Assembly: GCF_036345915.1 (NCBI RefSeq)
Contig: NZ_CP107785.1
Location: 2,170,001 to 2,234,000, forward strand
Source: Nocardia sp. NBC_00565
GTDB taxonomy: Bacteria; Actinomycetota; Actinomycetes; Mycobacteriales; Mycobacteriaceae
Length of the DNA: 64,000 nucleotides
Direction: 5' to 3'
The notes beneath the pieces were generated by a model. It saw only the letters and a list, made by a program, of their open reading frames with translations. It searched no databases and was not told where the DNA came from. A program made the translations under genes and the position numbers. Each line of letters starts with the position of its first letter. Position 1 is the first letter of the stretch. Shown piece after piece: positions 8,510 through 15,922 of the stretch.

Positions 8510-9454
8510 TCACACTCCCATCGGATCGGAGAACAGTCCGGCCAGACCGGATCGGCCCATGCGCCGCGTCAGCTGATCGACGGTGCCCGACAGACCGAAT
8601 GGCAACCGCCGCAATGGCAGGCTGTAGCGCGAGAGCCAGGACAGCGTCGTCTCGTCGCAGAAGCCGATCGCCCCGTGCAGTTGGTGCGCGACCCGGAAAA
8701 CGATGTCCGCCGCCTCGACCGCCGCCAGTCGCAGCGCCAGCGCGTCGGCGACCACGTCCGCGCGACCGGTCTGGATACTCCACAGCGCGAACCGGGCGAG
8801 CATCTCCACGCCGCCGCGCTCGACCTCCGCGTCGGTCAGCTGGAACTGCACGCCCTGGAATTCCGCGAGCGGTTTGCCGAATTGCTTGCGCATCAAAACA
8901 TGAGCGCGCGCGAGTTCCAGTACCCGGTCGAGCATCCCGAGCAGTGTCCAGCACGGCAGCACTAGTCCCAGCGCCACATCCGCGGCGCCGTTGTCATCCA
9001 GCGGACGCACCTGAAGTTCGGTGACGAATGCCGATGTCCGCGGCGATCGCGGGGGAGCGGCCGACTCGACGCCGCCGCGGTGGCCGTCCAGGGTCACCGC
9101 GGCCCACCGGAGATCGAGGCCGGCAACGGCCCCTTCGGGGCGAAAGTCCGATACCACGATCAACCCGTCGACATCGAGATCGGCCGGGCGCGACAGCCGC
9201 TCGGCCACGGGGTACGGGGCAGCCCAGTAACCTGCGCTGTGGCACAGCGCCGCGGCCGCCTCCAGTTCGACGGCGTCGCGACGCGGCTCGAGCTCCCACG
9301 CACCGAGGTCGGCCAGGACCGGTGCCACCAGGCCGGCCCTGCGCTCGGGTTCGCGCTCCGCGAGGCGGGCCAGCTTATCCCCGCCGGCCGCCTCCAGCGC
9401 CCGGCGCACCTGGACGCCGTATTCGACTGCCTCGGTGCGCAATTCGATGTTCAT
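8510..9454 (-). CDS. Acyl-CoA dehydrogenase, short divergent subunit
   Basis: A 314-residue ACAD-fold protein, short for the family. RKQFGKPLAEFQGVQFQLTDAE near residue 190 and HQLHGAIGFCDETTLSWLSR near 265 identify the C-terminal helical domain. The N-terminal part is poorly conserved. The ATG at 9454 overlaps the stop of the long ACAD gene 9454-10608 (TGATG), as in the other pair of this operon. I infer it is the non-catalytic or auxiliary partner of a heteromeric enzyme. The acyl-CoA substrate cannot be predicted. Confidence 0.82.
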   Translation of the reverse strand: MNIELRTEAVEYGVQVRRALEAAGGDKLARLAEREPERRAGLVAPVLADLGAWELEPRRDAVELEAAAALCHSAGYWAAPYPVAERLSRPADLDVDGLIVVSDFRPEGAVAGLDLRWAAVTLDGHRGGVESAAPPRSPRTSAFVTELQVRPLDDNGAADVALGLVLPCWTLLGMLDRVLELARAHVLMRKQFGKPLAEFQGVQFQLTDAEVERGGVEMLARFALWSIQTGRADVVADALALRLAAVEAADIVFRVAHQLHGAIGFCDETTLSWLSRYSLPLRRLPFGLSGTVDQLTRRMGRSGLAGLFSDPMGV

Positions 9455-10608
9455 CAGGCCGCCAGCAGGGCTCGGGCCAACAGAATTCGCTGCATCTCGA
9501 TACTTCCCGAAGCGACGGTCGAGGCATGGGAGTAGCGCCAGTGATCGTCCACCGCGGCACGGAACCGCCTGCCCTCGTCATCGGCGGACGCGACATATGC
9601 GGCGATCTCGGCGAGTACCGCGGCGCTGTCCTGGTCGAGCTTGGTCACCGCGATCCGGTACGCCGCGGCGTCGCCCGGCCGCACCCTGTCGGCGCTCTGC
9701 AACGCCACCACCCGGTACGCGAGCAGCCGGGCGCGGCGGCAGTGCGTGAGCATCCGCGCCCACCGTGCGCGCAGCTCCGCCGGGAGGTCGTCCCATCGGT
9801 CACCGAGCACCGTCGGTGCGGCCAGCAACAGGCGCTCGCACCGGGCGTATCGGGCGATGCCCACTCGTTCGAACGCCAGCACTTCCTGCACCACGGTCCA
9901 GCCCTCGTCCACGGCGCCGAGCACGTCGGCCTCGGTCACCTGTAGATCGTTGAGGAAGACCTCGTTGAGATGGTGCGGGCCCATCATGGCGCGGATGGGC
10001 CGGATCTCGATGGCCGGATCGGACATCGGCACGAGGAAGATCGTCAGGCCGTGCTGTTTCCGTTGCCCCGTCGAGGTGCGGGCGAGCAGAAAACACCACT
10101 GCGCCATGGTCGCGTACGAGGTCCAGATCTTCTGCCCGGAGATGGTCCAGCCGGCACCGTCGCGGCGGGCCGTGGTGCGCAGTGACGCCAGGTCGGAACC
10201 GGCTTCGGGCTCACTGAAGCCTTGGCACCAGATCACCTCGCCGCGCGCGATCGGCGCCAGGTGCGTGCGCTGCTGTTCCGGTGTGCCGTGCCGCATGATC
10301 GTCGGGCCCACCCAGTTGACGCCCATGTACTGCGCACCCCGCGGCTCGTGCTGGGCCCACATCTCCTCGCGGACCGCGGTCTGCTCCCATATCGAACCGC
10401 CACGCCCGCCGAACTCCTCGGGCCAGGCCAGACACAGCAGGCCGCGGTCGGCGAGCAGGCGACAGAATCGCTGAGCGACCGCGAGATCGGCCGGATCGTC
10501 GGTGAACGCGCCGAGGAAGTCCGCGGGAACGTGCTCCCGCATCAGACCCCGCAGCTCGTGCCGGAGCGCGGTGGCGGCCTCGCCCATCGTGAAGTCCATG
10601 GCTCGCAC
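9454..10608 (-). CDS. Acyl-CoA dehydrogenase, long subunit (first gene of operon)
   Basis: A 384-residue acyl-CoA dehydrogenase with WCQGFSEPEAGSDLASL near residue 130, SGQKIWTSYA near 160, and a C-terminal ASGSIEMQRILLARALL, in which the typical GGTSE is degenerate. The start may be the GTG at 10608 or the ATG at 10599. Neither has a visible Shine-Dalgarno sequence, and the operator at 10617-10633 lies just upstream, so a leaderless transcript is plausible. It heads the minus-strand operon ACAD-ACAD-hydratase-ACAD-ACAD-binding protein (10608 to 4038) and diverges from the GntR gene. Repression by that regulator is inferred from the operator position. Confidence 0.87.
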   Translation of the reverse strand: MRAMDFTMGEAATALRHELRGLMREHVPADFLGAFTDDPADLAVAQRFCRLLADRGLLCLAWPEEFGGRGGSIWEQTAVREEMWAQHEPRGAQYMGVNWVGPTIMRHGTPEQQRTHLAPIARGEVIWCQGFSEPEAGSDLASLRTTARRDGAGWTISGQKIWTSYATMAQWCFLLARTSTGQRKQHGLTIFLVPMSDPAIEIRPIRAMMGPHHLNEVFLNDLQVTEADVLGAVDEGWTVVQEVLAFERVGIARYARCERLLLAAPTVLGDRWDDLPAELRARWARMLTHCRRARLLAYRVVALQSADRVRPGDAAAYRIAVTKLDQDSAAVLAEIAAYVASADDEGRRFRAAVDDHWRYSHASTVASGSIEMQRILLARALLAA

Positions 10609-10616
10609 GGTACGTC

Positions 10617-10633
10617 AATCCTTGTAAAGATAG
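10617..10633. promoter_or_regulatory. Palindromic operator, copy 2 (probable GntR site)
   Basis: AATCCTTGTAAAGATAG, core ATCCTTGTAAAGAT at 10618-10631. It matches copies 1 and 3 (consensus ATCYTTNTAARGAT). It sits 9 to 18 bases upstream of the two candidate starts of the ACAD operon, where a bound repressor would block transcription. A half-site ATCTTTG follows at 10636-10642. Confidence 0.68.
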
Positions 10634-10650
10634 CAATCTTTGAAGTGCTA

Positions 10651-10669
10651 ATCGCTTTGGTAAAGATAG
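10651..10669. promoter_or_regulatory. Second, degenerate operator between ACAD operon and GntR gene
   Basis: ATCGCTTTGGTAAAGATAG keeps the right half TAAAGATAG of the operator exactly, but the left half is poor. It lies just upstream of the candidate GntR promoter (-35 at 10676). It would allow autoregulation; this is inferred. Confidence 0.45.
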
Positions 10670-10675
10670 CAATAG

Positions 10676-10704
10676 TTGTATGGTCAGCGTGCGGTGATTA
10701 GACT
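10676..10704 (+). promoter_or_regulatory. Candidate promoter of the GntR gene
   Basis: TTGTAT (10676-10681) and TAGACT (10699-10704) are separated by 17 bases, which fits a housekeeping sigma factor. Transcription would begin near 10711, about 20 bases before the GTG at 10732. Confidence 0.45.
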
Positions 10705-10731
10705 CGCGCGAATGGATGACAGGCGGCCCGC

Positions 10732-11538
10732 GTGACCACCCCCCGGCGCGCCCGGGTTCCGCAGCGTCGCATCGCGGAAACCGTTGCGGCCGAACTGCGC
10801 ACCCGCATCCTGGCCGGCGACGACGACTACCGCCTGCCCACTCAGGACCAGCTGGTCAAGGAGTTCGGCGTCAGCTATCCCTCGATTCGGGAATCCATCC
10901 GGATCCTGGAAACCGAGGGCCTGGTCACGGTACGCCGCGGCAATGTCGGCGGCGCCGAGGTGCACCGCCCCGACGAGTCCTCGGCCGCATATCACCTCGG
11001 CCTCGCGCTCCAGGGCGGGCGGGTCACGCTGGGTGATCTCGCGGTCGGCCTGCAGATGCTGGAACCGGTGTGCGCCGCCGAATGCGCCCGGCGCGCGGAC
11101 CGCGCCGAAGTTGTCGTCCCGGAACTGAACGCCGCCATCGAGGCGTCCGCCGAATTGGTCGGCGACGGTGTGGCTTTCACGCACGTCGCCCGGGAATTCC
11201 ACGATCTTGTCGTCTCGTTCACGCCGAACGCGACCGTCCGCTACGTAGTCAGCAGCCTCGTCGCGCTCTGGTCGGCGCAGGAGGAGGCGTGGGCGGAAGC
11301 CCTCACCCGGCGCGGTGAGTATCCATCCGAGGCCGAGGCGCAGGACGCCGTGCGCGCGCACCGCCGGATCGTCGCGGAGATCTCGGCCGGACGGGCCGAG
11401 GAGGCAGAACGGCTGGCCCGCGCCCACCTCGCCGCCACCCAGGCCCTGGTGCTCGAACGCTTCGACGAAGACGTCGTCAACGCCGCGTCCACCGTTGCGC
11501 GCCAAGCCATTCGGTCCAGCCACCGCTCCCGGATCTAG
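10732..11538 (+). CDS. GntR family transcriptional regulator, FadR/FCD subfamily
   Basis: A 268-residue DNA-binding regulator. Residues 12-80 form the winged helix (PTQDQLVKEFGVSYPSIRES, then LETEGLVTVRRGNVGGAEV). Residues 100-240 form an all-helical FCD-type ligand domain with the HxxF/H pattern (HVAREFHDLV, then AHRRIVAEI) that usually binds a metal and a carboxylate or acyl-CoA effector. The GTG at 10732 is the only start giving an intact helix-turn-helix. It diverges from the ACAD operon and precedes the beta-propeller operon. A shared palindrome flanks it on both sides and also occurs at 1615. I infer it is a local repressor released by a pathway intermediate. Confidence 0.9.
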   Translation: MTTPRRARVPQRRIAETVAAELRTRILAGDDDYRLPTQDQLVKEFGVSYPSIRESIRILETEGLVTVRRGNVGGAEVHRPDESSAAYHLGLALQGGRVTLGDLAVGLQMLEPVCAAECARRADRAEVVVPELNAAIEASAELVGDGVAFTHVAREFHDLVVSFTPNATVRYVVSSLVALWSAQEEAWAEALTRRGEYPSEAEAQDAVRAHRRIVAEISAGRAEEAERLARAHLAATQALVLERFDEDVVNAASTVARQAIRSSHRSRI

Positions 11539-11948
11539 CCGCGCCGCCGGTGGGACCCATCTGTCCTGCCGAATCCGTTCCTGGATAGCGAGTCGAGCAG
11601 CGCCGCGTCGCCAGCGGGCGGTCCGTGTTCCCGTTATGGCGTCGGTCCCTCCGCGAAGGCGGTGCGAGCCGCTGTGTTGCCGGACTGATCGCGCCCGCGA
11701 TCTGCGCCGAAAGCCCACGCCATCGCCGTAGAATCTGGTTGTCAACAATCGGTATTGACATTCTCGTAGGACGCGCATGCTAGGCTATCTTTATAAGGAT
11801 AACAATACTTGTAATCCTCAATCTCTCCTGGCTAGGCTCTCACCACCCGATGAAGAGTGGCCTGCGTCACTACCGGCCCGGCGTGACCGGCCGCCGCAGC
11901 GCCCCATCGCGGGCATTGACGTTCCGATCCAGCGGAGGAGGCCCCACC
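11539..11948 (+). promoter_or_regulatory. Intergenic region with promoter and long leader of the catabolic operon
   Basis: No convincing gene lies here. TTGACA at 11755-11760 is a good -35, and it forms the right arm of an inverted repeat (TGTCAA at 11740-11745). TGCTAG (11778) at 17 bases is a weak -10 candidate. Operator copy 3 follows at once. If translation starts at the TTG at 11949, as argued for the next gene, the transcript has a leader of roughly 150 bases with no obvious function. Confidence 0.5.
11787..11800. promoter_or_regulatory. Palindromic operator, copy 3 (probable GntR site)
   Basis: ATCTTTATAAGGAT, the most symmetric copy of the element seen at 1616-1629 and 10618-10631, placed just downstream of the candidate -35/-10 of the catabolic operon. 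ATACTTGTAATCCT at 11806-11819 may be a degenerate second copy. Confidence 0.68.
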
Positions 11949-13544
11949 TTGTTGCAAGGGGCGCGCTATACCAGCACCACGACACCGAGCCTCGCCGACG
12001 GGTGGCGGCTGGAACGGCTCACCGCACCGAGTCGGCTGTTCGGCGCGAACGGCCTGCGCACCGGTCCGGACGGCCGCATCTATGTGGCGCAGGTGACCGG
12101 GAGCCAGATCAGCGCACTCGATGTCGAGACCGGCCTGCTGGAGACCATCAGCGCCAAGGGCGGTGAGATCATCGCGCCCGACGATGTGGCCTTCGGTCCG
12201 CAGGGCAACCTCTTCGCCACCGAGCCCATGGAGGGGCGGGTGAGCACGCGCGGCACCGACGGGCGCACGCGAATCCTGCGCGACGATCTTCCCGGCGCGA
12301 ACGGCATCACCGTGCACCAGGGGCGCCTGTTCGTCAACGAGTGCCGCGTCGGCGGCCGCCTGATGGAGCTCGATCTCAACGGCGGCGCACCGCGCGTACT
12401 GCTCGACAACATCGCGATGCCCAACGCCATGGAGGTCGGACCCGACGGCCTTCTGTACTACCCGGTGATGGGGACCAACGACATCTGGCGAATCGATCCC
12501 GAGGGTGGCGAACCCGAGCGGGTCGCAGGCGATCTCGGCGTTCCCGACTCCGTGAAATTCGATTCCGAGGGCTTCATCGTCTCCACCCAAGTGCATTCCG
12601 GAGAGGTGCTGCGCATTGATCCCCGCACCGGTGAGCGCAGTGTGCTGGCCACCCTGTCACCCGGCCTGGACAACTGCACCTTCGTGGGCGAGCGGCTGTT
12701 CGTCTCGAATTTCACCGGGGAGATCACCGAGATCCTCGGCGGCGGAAAAACCAGGACGACCTTGCCGGGCGGCCTGAATTGGCCGCTGGATCTGACCGTC
12801 GGCGAGGAGGGCAACCTCTATATCGCCGACGGGACCTACTTCTATCTCTTGCGCCCAGGGGGCGAGCCGCAGACGCTGGGAATGCTCTTCTCGCCCGGCT
12901 ATCCGGGCTTCATCCGCGGGGTGAGTGCCGTCGGTGGTGGCGAATTCATCGTCACCACCGCCAATGGCGAGGTCACCCGCTACCGGCCCGCGGATCAGGA
13001 GAGCGAAGTCCTGGCCCAGGGCTTCGACCAGCTCTACGGCGTGGCGGTCGCACCGGGCGGGCTCATCGCGACCGCCGAATTCGGCACCGGCCGGGTGCTC
13101 TCGGTCCAGTCCGGCCAGGTCGGGGAGCTGGCTTCGGGCCTGCACCAGCCGGTCGGTGTGACGTTCGGTCCGGACGGGACCTGCTTCGTCGCCGAATCCG
13201 GTGCCGGACGGATCGTTTCGATCACCGGTTCCGGCGTCGACACTGTGGTGGACGGTCTGGACAAGCCCCAGGGCATCCTGGTCCGCGGCACTCGGCTCTA
13301 TGTCGTCGATGCCGGGACCAAGTTGCTGATCAGCGTCGATCTCGAAACCAAGGCGCGCGACATCATCGCCCGCGATCTCCCCGTCGGGGCCCCGCCCGGT
13401 GTTATCCCGAAACCACTGCGGGGGATCCCGCCGTTTTCCGGCCCGCAGGGCCCCTTCGCCGGTATCGCAGCCGGGCCGGACGGCACCCTCTACCTGTCCG
13501 CCGACGCCGACGGCAGCGTGCTGGCAATCCGAAAGGCAGAGTGA
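11949..13544 (+). CDS. SMP-30/gluconolactonase-like beta-propeller protein
   Basis: About 531 residues of repeated blades with the pattern GPDGRIYVAQ, GPQGNLFATE, GPDGLLYYPV, GPDGTCFVAES and GPDGTLYLSAD, which is typical of SMP-30/NHL propellers (lactonases, strictosidine-synthase-like). There is no signal peptide. The frame is open from an ATG at 11850, but a strong GGAGGAGG (11935-11942) sits 6 bases before the TTG at 11949. The extra 33 residues are Arg/Ser-rich and outside the propeller, so I place the start at 11949. It is the first gene of the operon under operator copy 3. Hydrolysis of a lactone made by the operon's Baeyer-Villiger enzyme is a reasonable but untested inference. Confidence 0.82.
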   Translation: MLQGARYTSTTTPSLADGWRLERLTAPSRLFGANGLRTGPDGRIYVAQVTGSQISALDVETGLLETISAKGGEIIAPDDVAFGPQGNLFATEPMEGRVSTRGTDGRTRILRDDLPGANGITVHQGRLFVNECRVGGRLMELDLNGGAPRVLLDNIAMPNAMEVGPDGLLYYPVMGTNDIWRIDPEGGEPERVAGDLGVPDSVKFDSEGFIVSTQVHSGEVLRIDPRTGERSVLATLSPGLDNCTFVGERLFVSNFTGEITEILGGGKTRTTLPGGLNWPLDLTVGEEGNLYIADGTYFYLLRPGGEPQTLGMLFSPGYPGFIRGVSAVGGGEFIVTTANGEVTRYRPADQESEVLAQGFDQLYGVAVAPGGLIATAEFGTGRVLSVQSGQVGELASGLHQPVGVTFGPDGTCFVAESGAGRIVSITGSGVDTVVDGLDKPQGILVRGTRLYVVDAGTKLLISVDLETKARDIIARDLPVGAPPGVIPKPLRGIPPFSGPQGPFAGIAAGPDGTLYLSADADGSVLAIRKAE

Positions 13545-13552
13545 GACAAGCC

Positions 13553-14401
13553 ATGTCGGACAACAACTTCCTCGGACTCGATGGCCGCATCGTCATCGTC
13601 TCCGGTGCGGGCGGCGGTGGTATCGGCACCTCGGTGGTGCGCATGGTCGCGCGCGCCGGTGCGACCGTGATCGCGATGAGCCGATCCAAGGAGAACCTCG
13701 ACAAACATGTGGCACCGCTGGCGGCGGAGGGTCTTTCGGTCATACCGGTCGCGGCCGACGCCGCCACCGACGACGGCATCGCCACCGTGCTGGAGCAGGT
13801 GCGCCACACCGAAGGGGACCTGCACGGGCTGGTCAACGTGGCCGGTGGCGCCGCGCCATCGACCTGGATGCCGTTCACCCGGGTCACTCGCGAAGATTGG
13901 CGTGCGCTGCTCGGCTGGAATCTCGAAACGATGTTCTTCATGAGCCAAGCAGTGGCCGCGGAATTGAAATCGCGCGGCCGGCCCGGCTCGATCGTGTCGA
14001 TCTCCTCGATCAGCGGTATGAATACCGCACCGTTCCACATCGGCTACGGCACGGCCAAGGCCGCGTTGGTGGCGGCGACCCGCACCATGGCCGTGGAGTT
14101 GGCCTTGGACAACATCCGGGTGAACGCCATCGCCCCCGGCGTCACCGAGACCCCGGCCTCGCGTACCTACGTCGGCGAAGATCCCGAACGCGACCGAAGC
14201 GCCATTGCCATGGGCCGACGGGCCCGTCCGGAGGAACAGGCGGGGGCCATCCTGTTCCTGCTGTCGGACCTGTCCACCTATATCACCGGACAAACCCTGC
14301 TGGTGGACGGCGGACTCGACCTCAAATGGACCCATCTCGGCGCCGACAACACCTCGCTTTTCCTCGAGGACGAGTCGTTCCGCGCCGCCATTACCCGCTG
14401 A
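13553..14401 (+). CDS. Short-chain dehydrogenase/reductase (SDR)
   Basis: A 282-residue SDR. The cofactor motif reads SGAGGGGIG near residue 17, an elongated form of TGxxxGIG. NVAGG is near 98, SSISGMNTAPFHIGYGTAK supplies Ser, Tyr and Lys at normal spacing, and APGVTETPAS follows. The ATG at 13553 lies 8 bases after the stop of the propeller gene. It probably oxidises a hydroxyl or reduces a ketone in the pathway encoded by the operon. The substrate is not predictable. Confidence 0.87.
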   Translation: MSDNNFLGLDGRIVIVSGAGGGGIGTSVVRMVARAGATVIAMSRSKENLDKHVAPLAAEGLSVIPVAADAATDDGIATVLEQVRHTEGDLHGLVNVAGGAAPSTWMPFTRVTREDWRALLGWNLETMFFMSQAVAAELKSRGRPGSIVSISSISGMNTAPFHIGYGTAKAALVAATRTMAVELALDNIRVNAIAPGVTETPASRTYVGEDPERDRSAIAMGRRARPEEQAGAILFLLSDLSTYITGQTLLVDGGLDLKWTHLGADNTSLFLEDESFRAAITR

Positions 14402-14429
14402 TATCGCAGAGTTTTCGAAGGAGAATGTC

Positions 14430-14510
14430 ATGAGCGAACGCAGTGAGCGAATCGTGTGCCAGCGCGCCTCGCGCATGCCGGAGCCGAGCGCTAGCGAGGC
14501 GCGGGCATGA
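14430..14510 (+). CDS. Small 26-residue upstream ORF coupled to the Rieske oxygenase gene
   Basis: ATG at 14430 is preceded by a strong AAGGAG (14418-14423). The frame encodes MSERSERIVCQ, RASRMP, then an Ala/Ser/Glu-rich end, and stops at 14510, overlapping the oxygenase ATG at 14507 by four bases (ATGA). The oxygenase start itself has no good Shine-Dalgarno, so translation probably reaches it by coupling from this ORF. A 10-base-pair hairpin (arms 14463-14472 and 14494-14503) spans the second half. The peptide itself may have no function. Confidence 0.5.
   Translation: MSERSERIVCQRASRMPEPSASEARA
14463..14503 (+). promoter_or_regulatory. Hairpin just before the Rieske oxygenase start codon
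   Basis: CGCGCCTCGC (14463-14472) and GCGAGGCGCG (14494-14503) pair over 10 bases with a 21-base loop, ending four bases before the ATG at 14507. It would occlude ribosome access unless opened by translation of the small ORF. Regulation is inferred. Confidence 0.5.
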
Positions 14511-15862
14511 GCGACACCGCCGCGACCGAACCGCTTTCGACTCCGCTCACGATCGACGTCGAGGCCTATATCTCCGAGGAGTACGCCCGGGCCGAACGGG
14601 ACAAACTGTGGGCCAAAGTGTGGCAGCAGGTCGGCCGGGTGGAGGAAATCCCCAAGGTCGGCGATTACCTGACCTACGAGATTCTCGACGATTCGTTCAT
14701 TATCGTGCGCATCGCGCCGGATACGATCCGCGCGTACTACAACGTGTGCGCGCACCGGGGCCGTCGCCTGCTCGACACCCCGGCCGGCGCCCATGATGCC
14801 CGTGGCTGCCGTAAACAGTTCGTCTGCGGATTCCACGGCTGGCGCTACAACCTGGAGGGCCAGAACACCTTCGTCCCCGAACGCGAGGATTGGCCGACTG
14901 GTCTGACCGAGCGCAACGACGGACTGAACCAAGTGCGGGTCGACACCTGGGGCGGCTGGATCTGGATCAATATGGATCCGGACTGCGAACCGCTGCGCGC
15001 GTATCTGGAGCCGGCGGCGACGCTGCTCGATCCCTTCCACCTGGAGAACATGCGGTACCGGTGGCGGCGGTGGCTGAGCTTCGACTGCAACTGGAAGGTC
15101 GCCTTCGAGGCGTTCATGGAGACCTACCACGTGCCGTACACCCACCCGGAGTTCATGAATTTCGGCGATTTCCTCGGTTGGGGCCGGGCCCAGGGTAAGC
15201 ACAGCAATATCGGGTACGACGCGCCCAAGGGCATGGAGGAGAACCAGGGCAAATTGCGGATCGGCAGCGGTCCCGACGCCCGCTTGTCGACGGCGCAATT
15301 GCAGAATTTCACCTGGGAGAACGCGAATACGAACACCACCGAGTCGATGGTCGCGGTCGCCAACCGGCTGGCCGATGAACTGCCCGAAGGCACTGCGCCC
15401 GGCGATGTGCTGCGGTATTGGCTGGACACCTGCTGTCGCGAGGACGCCGAGCGCGGTGTGATCTGGCCGACGGTCGACCCCGAGACGGTCGCCAAGAGTG
15501 GCACCTCCTGGCAGATCTTCCCCAATTTCCAGATCGGGCACGCGCTGAACAACATGCTGTGCTACCGATTCCGGCCCTATGGCTACGACCCCGACAAATG
15601 CATTTTCGAGGCCGCCGTATTCGAACTCTTCCCGCCGGGCGAGGAGCCCGAGACGGAATGGGTGTACACGCCCGTCGGCGATCCGGGCTGGCGCACGGTG
15701 CTGCCGCAGGATTTCGACAATATGGCCGCCGTCCAGCAGGGCATGAAGTCGCGCGGTTTCTCGGGTCCCAAACCCAATCCATATCGCGAACGCACCATTG
15801 TCAATCTGCACCACAACCTGGCGTCGTACATGGGGACCGGCGAGCCGCGCGATCTCACCTGA
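14507..15862 (+). CDS. Rieske-type ring-hydroxylating oxygenase, alpha subunit
   Basis: A 451-residue non-haem iron oxygenase. The Rieske cluster ligands are CAH near residue 81 and CGFH near 106, 23 residues apart, longer than the usual 16-17. The mononuclear iron motif is ETYHVPYTHPEF near residue 204 (H-x4-H). Such enzymes add one or two oxygen atoms to aromatic, steroid or amine substrates and need a reductase and often a ferredoxin. No beta subunit, ferredoxin or reductase gene is visible in this window, so electrons must come from elsewhere. It is translationally coupled to the small ORF upstream and lies next to a Baeyer-Villiger monooxygenase, suggesting sequential oxygenation. Substrate unknown. 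Confidence 0.9.
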   Translation: MSDTAATEPLSTPLTIDVEAYISEEYARAERDKLWAKVWQQVGRVEEIPKVGDYLTYEILDDSFIIVRIAPDTIRAYYNVCAHRGRRLLDTPAGAHDARGCRKQFVCGFHGWRYNLEGQNTFVPEREDWPTGLTERNDGLNQVRVDTWGGWIWINMDPDCEPLRAYLEPAATLLDPFHLENMRYRWRRWLSFDCNWKVAFEAFMETYHVPYTHPEFMNFGDFLGWGRAQGKHSNIGYDAPKGMEENQGKLRIGSGPDARLSTAQLQNFTWENANTNTTESMVAVANRLADELPEGTAPGDVLRYWLDTCCREDAERGVIWPTVDPETVAKSGTSWQIFPNFQIGHALNNMLCYRFRPYGYDPDKCIFEAAVFELFPPGEEPETEWVYTPVGDPGWRTVLPQDFDNMAAVQQGMKSRGFSGPKPNPYRERTIVNLHHNLASYMGTGEPRDLT

Positions 15863-15922
15863 GATCCGCCGCCCGCCCCGCCCGCCCGACCCGAGTTATA
15901 GCATCAAGCCGAGGAATTCCGA

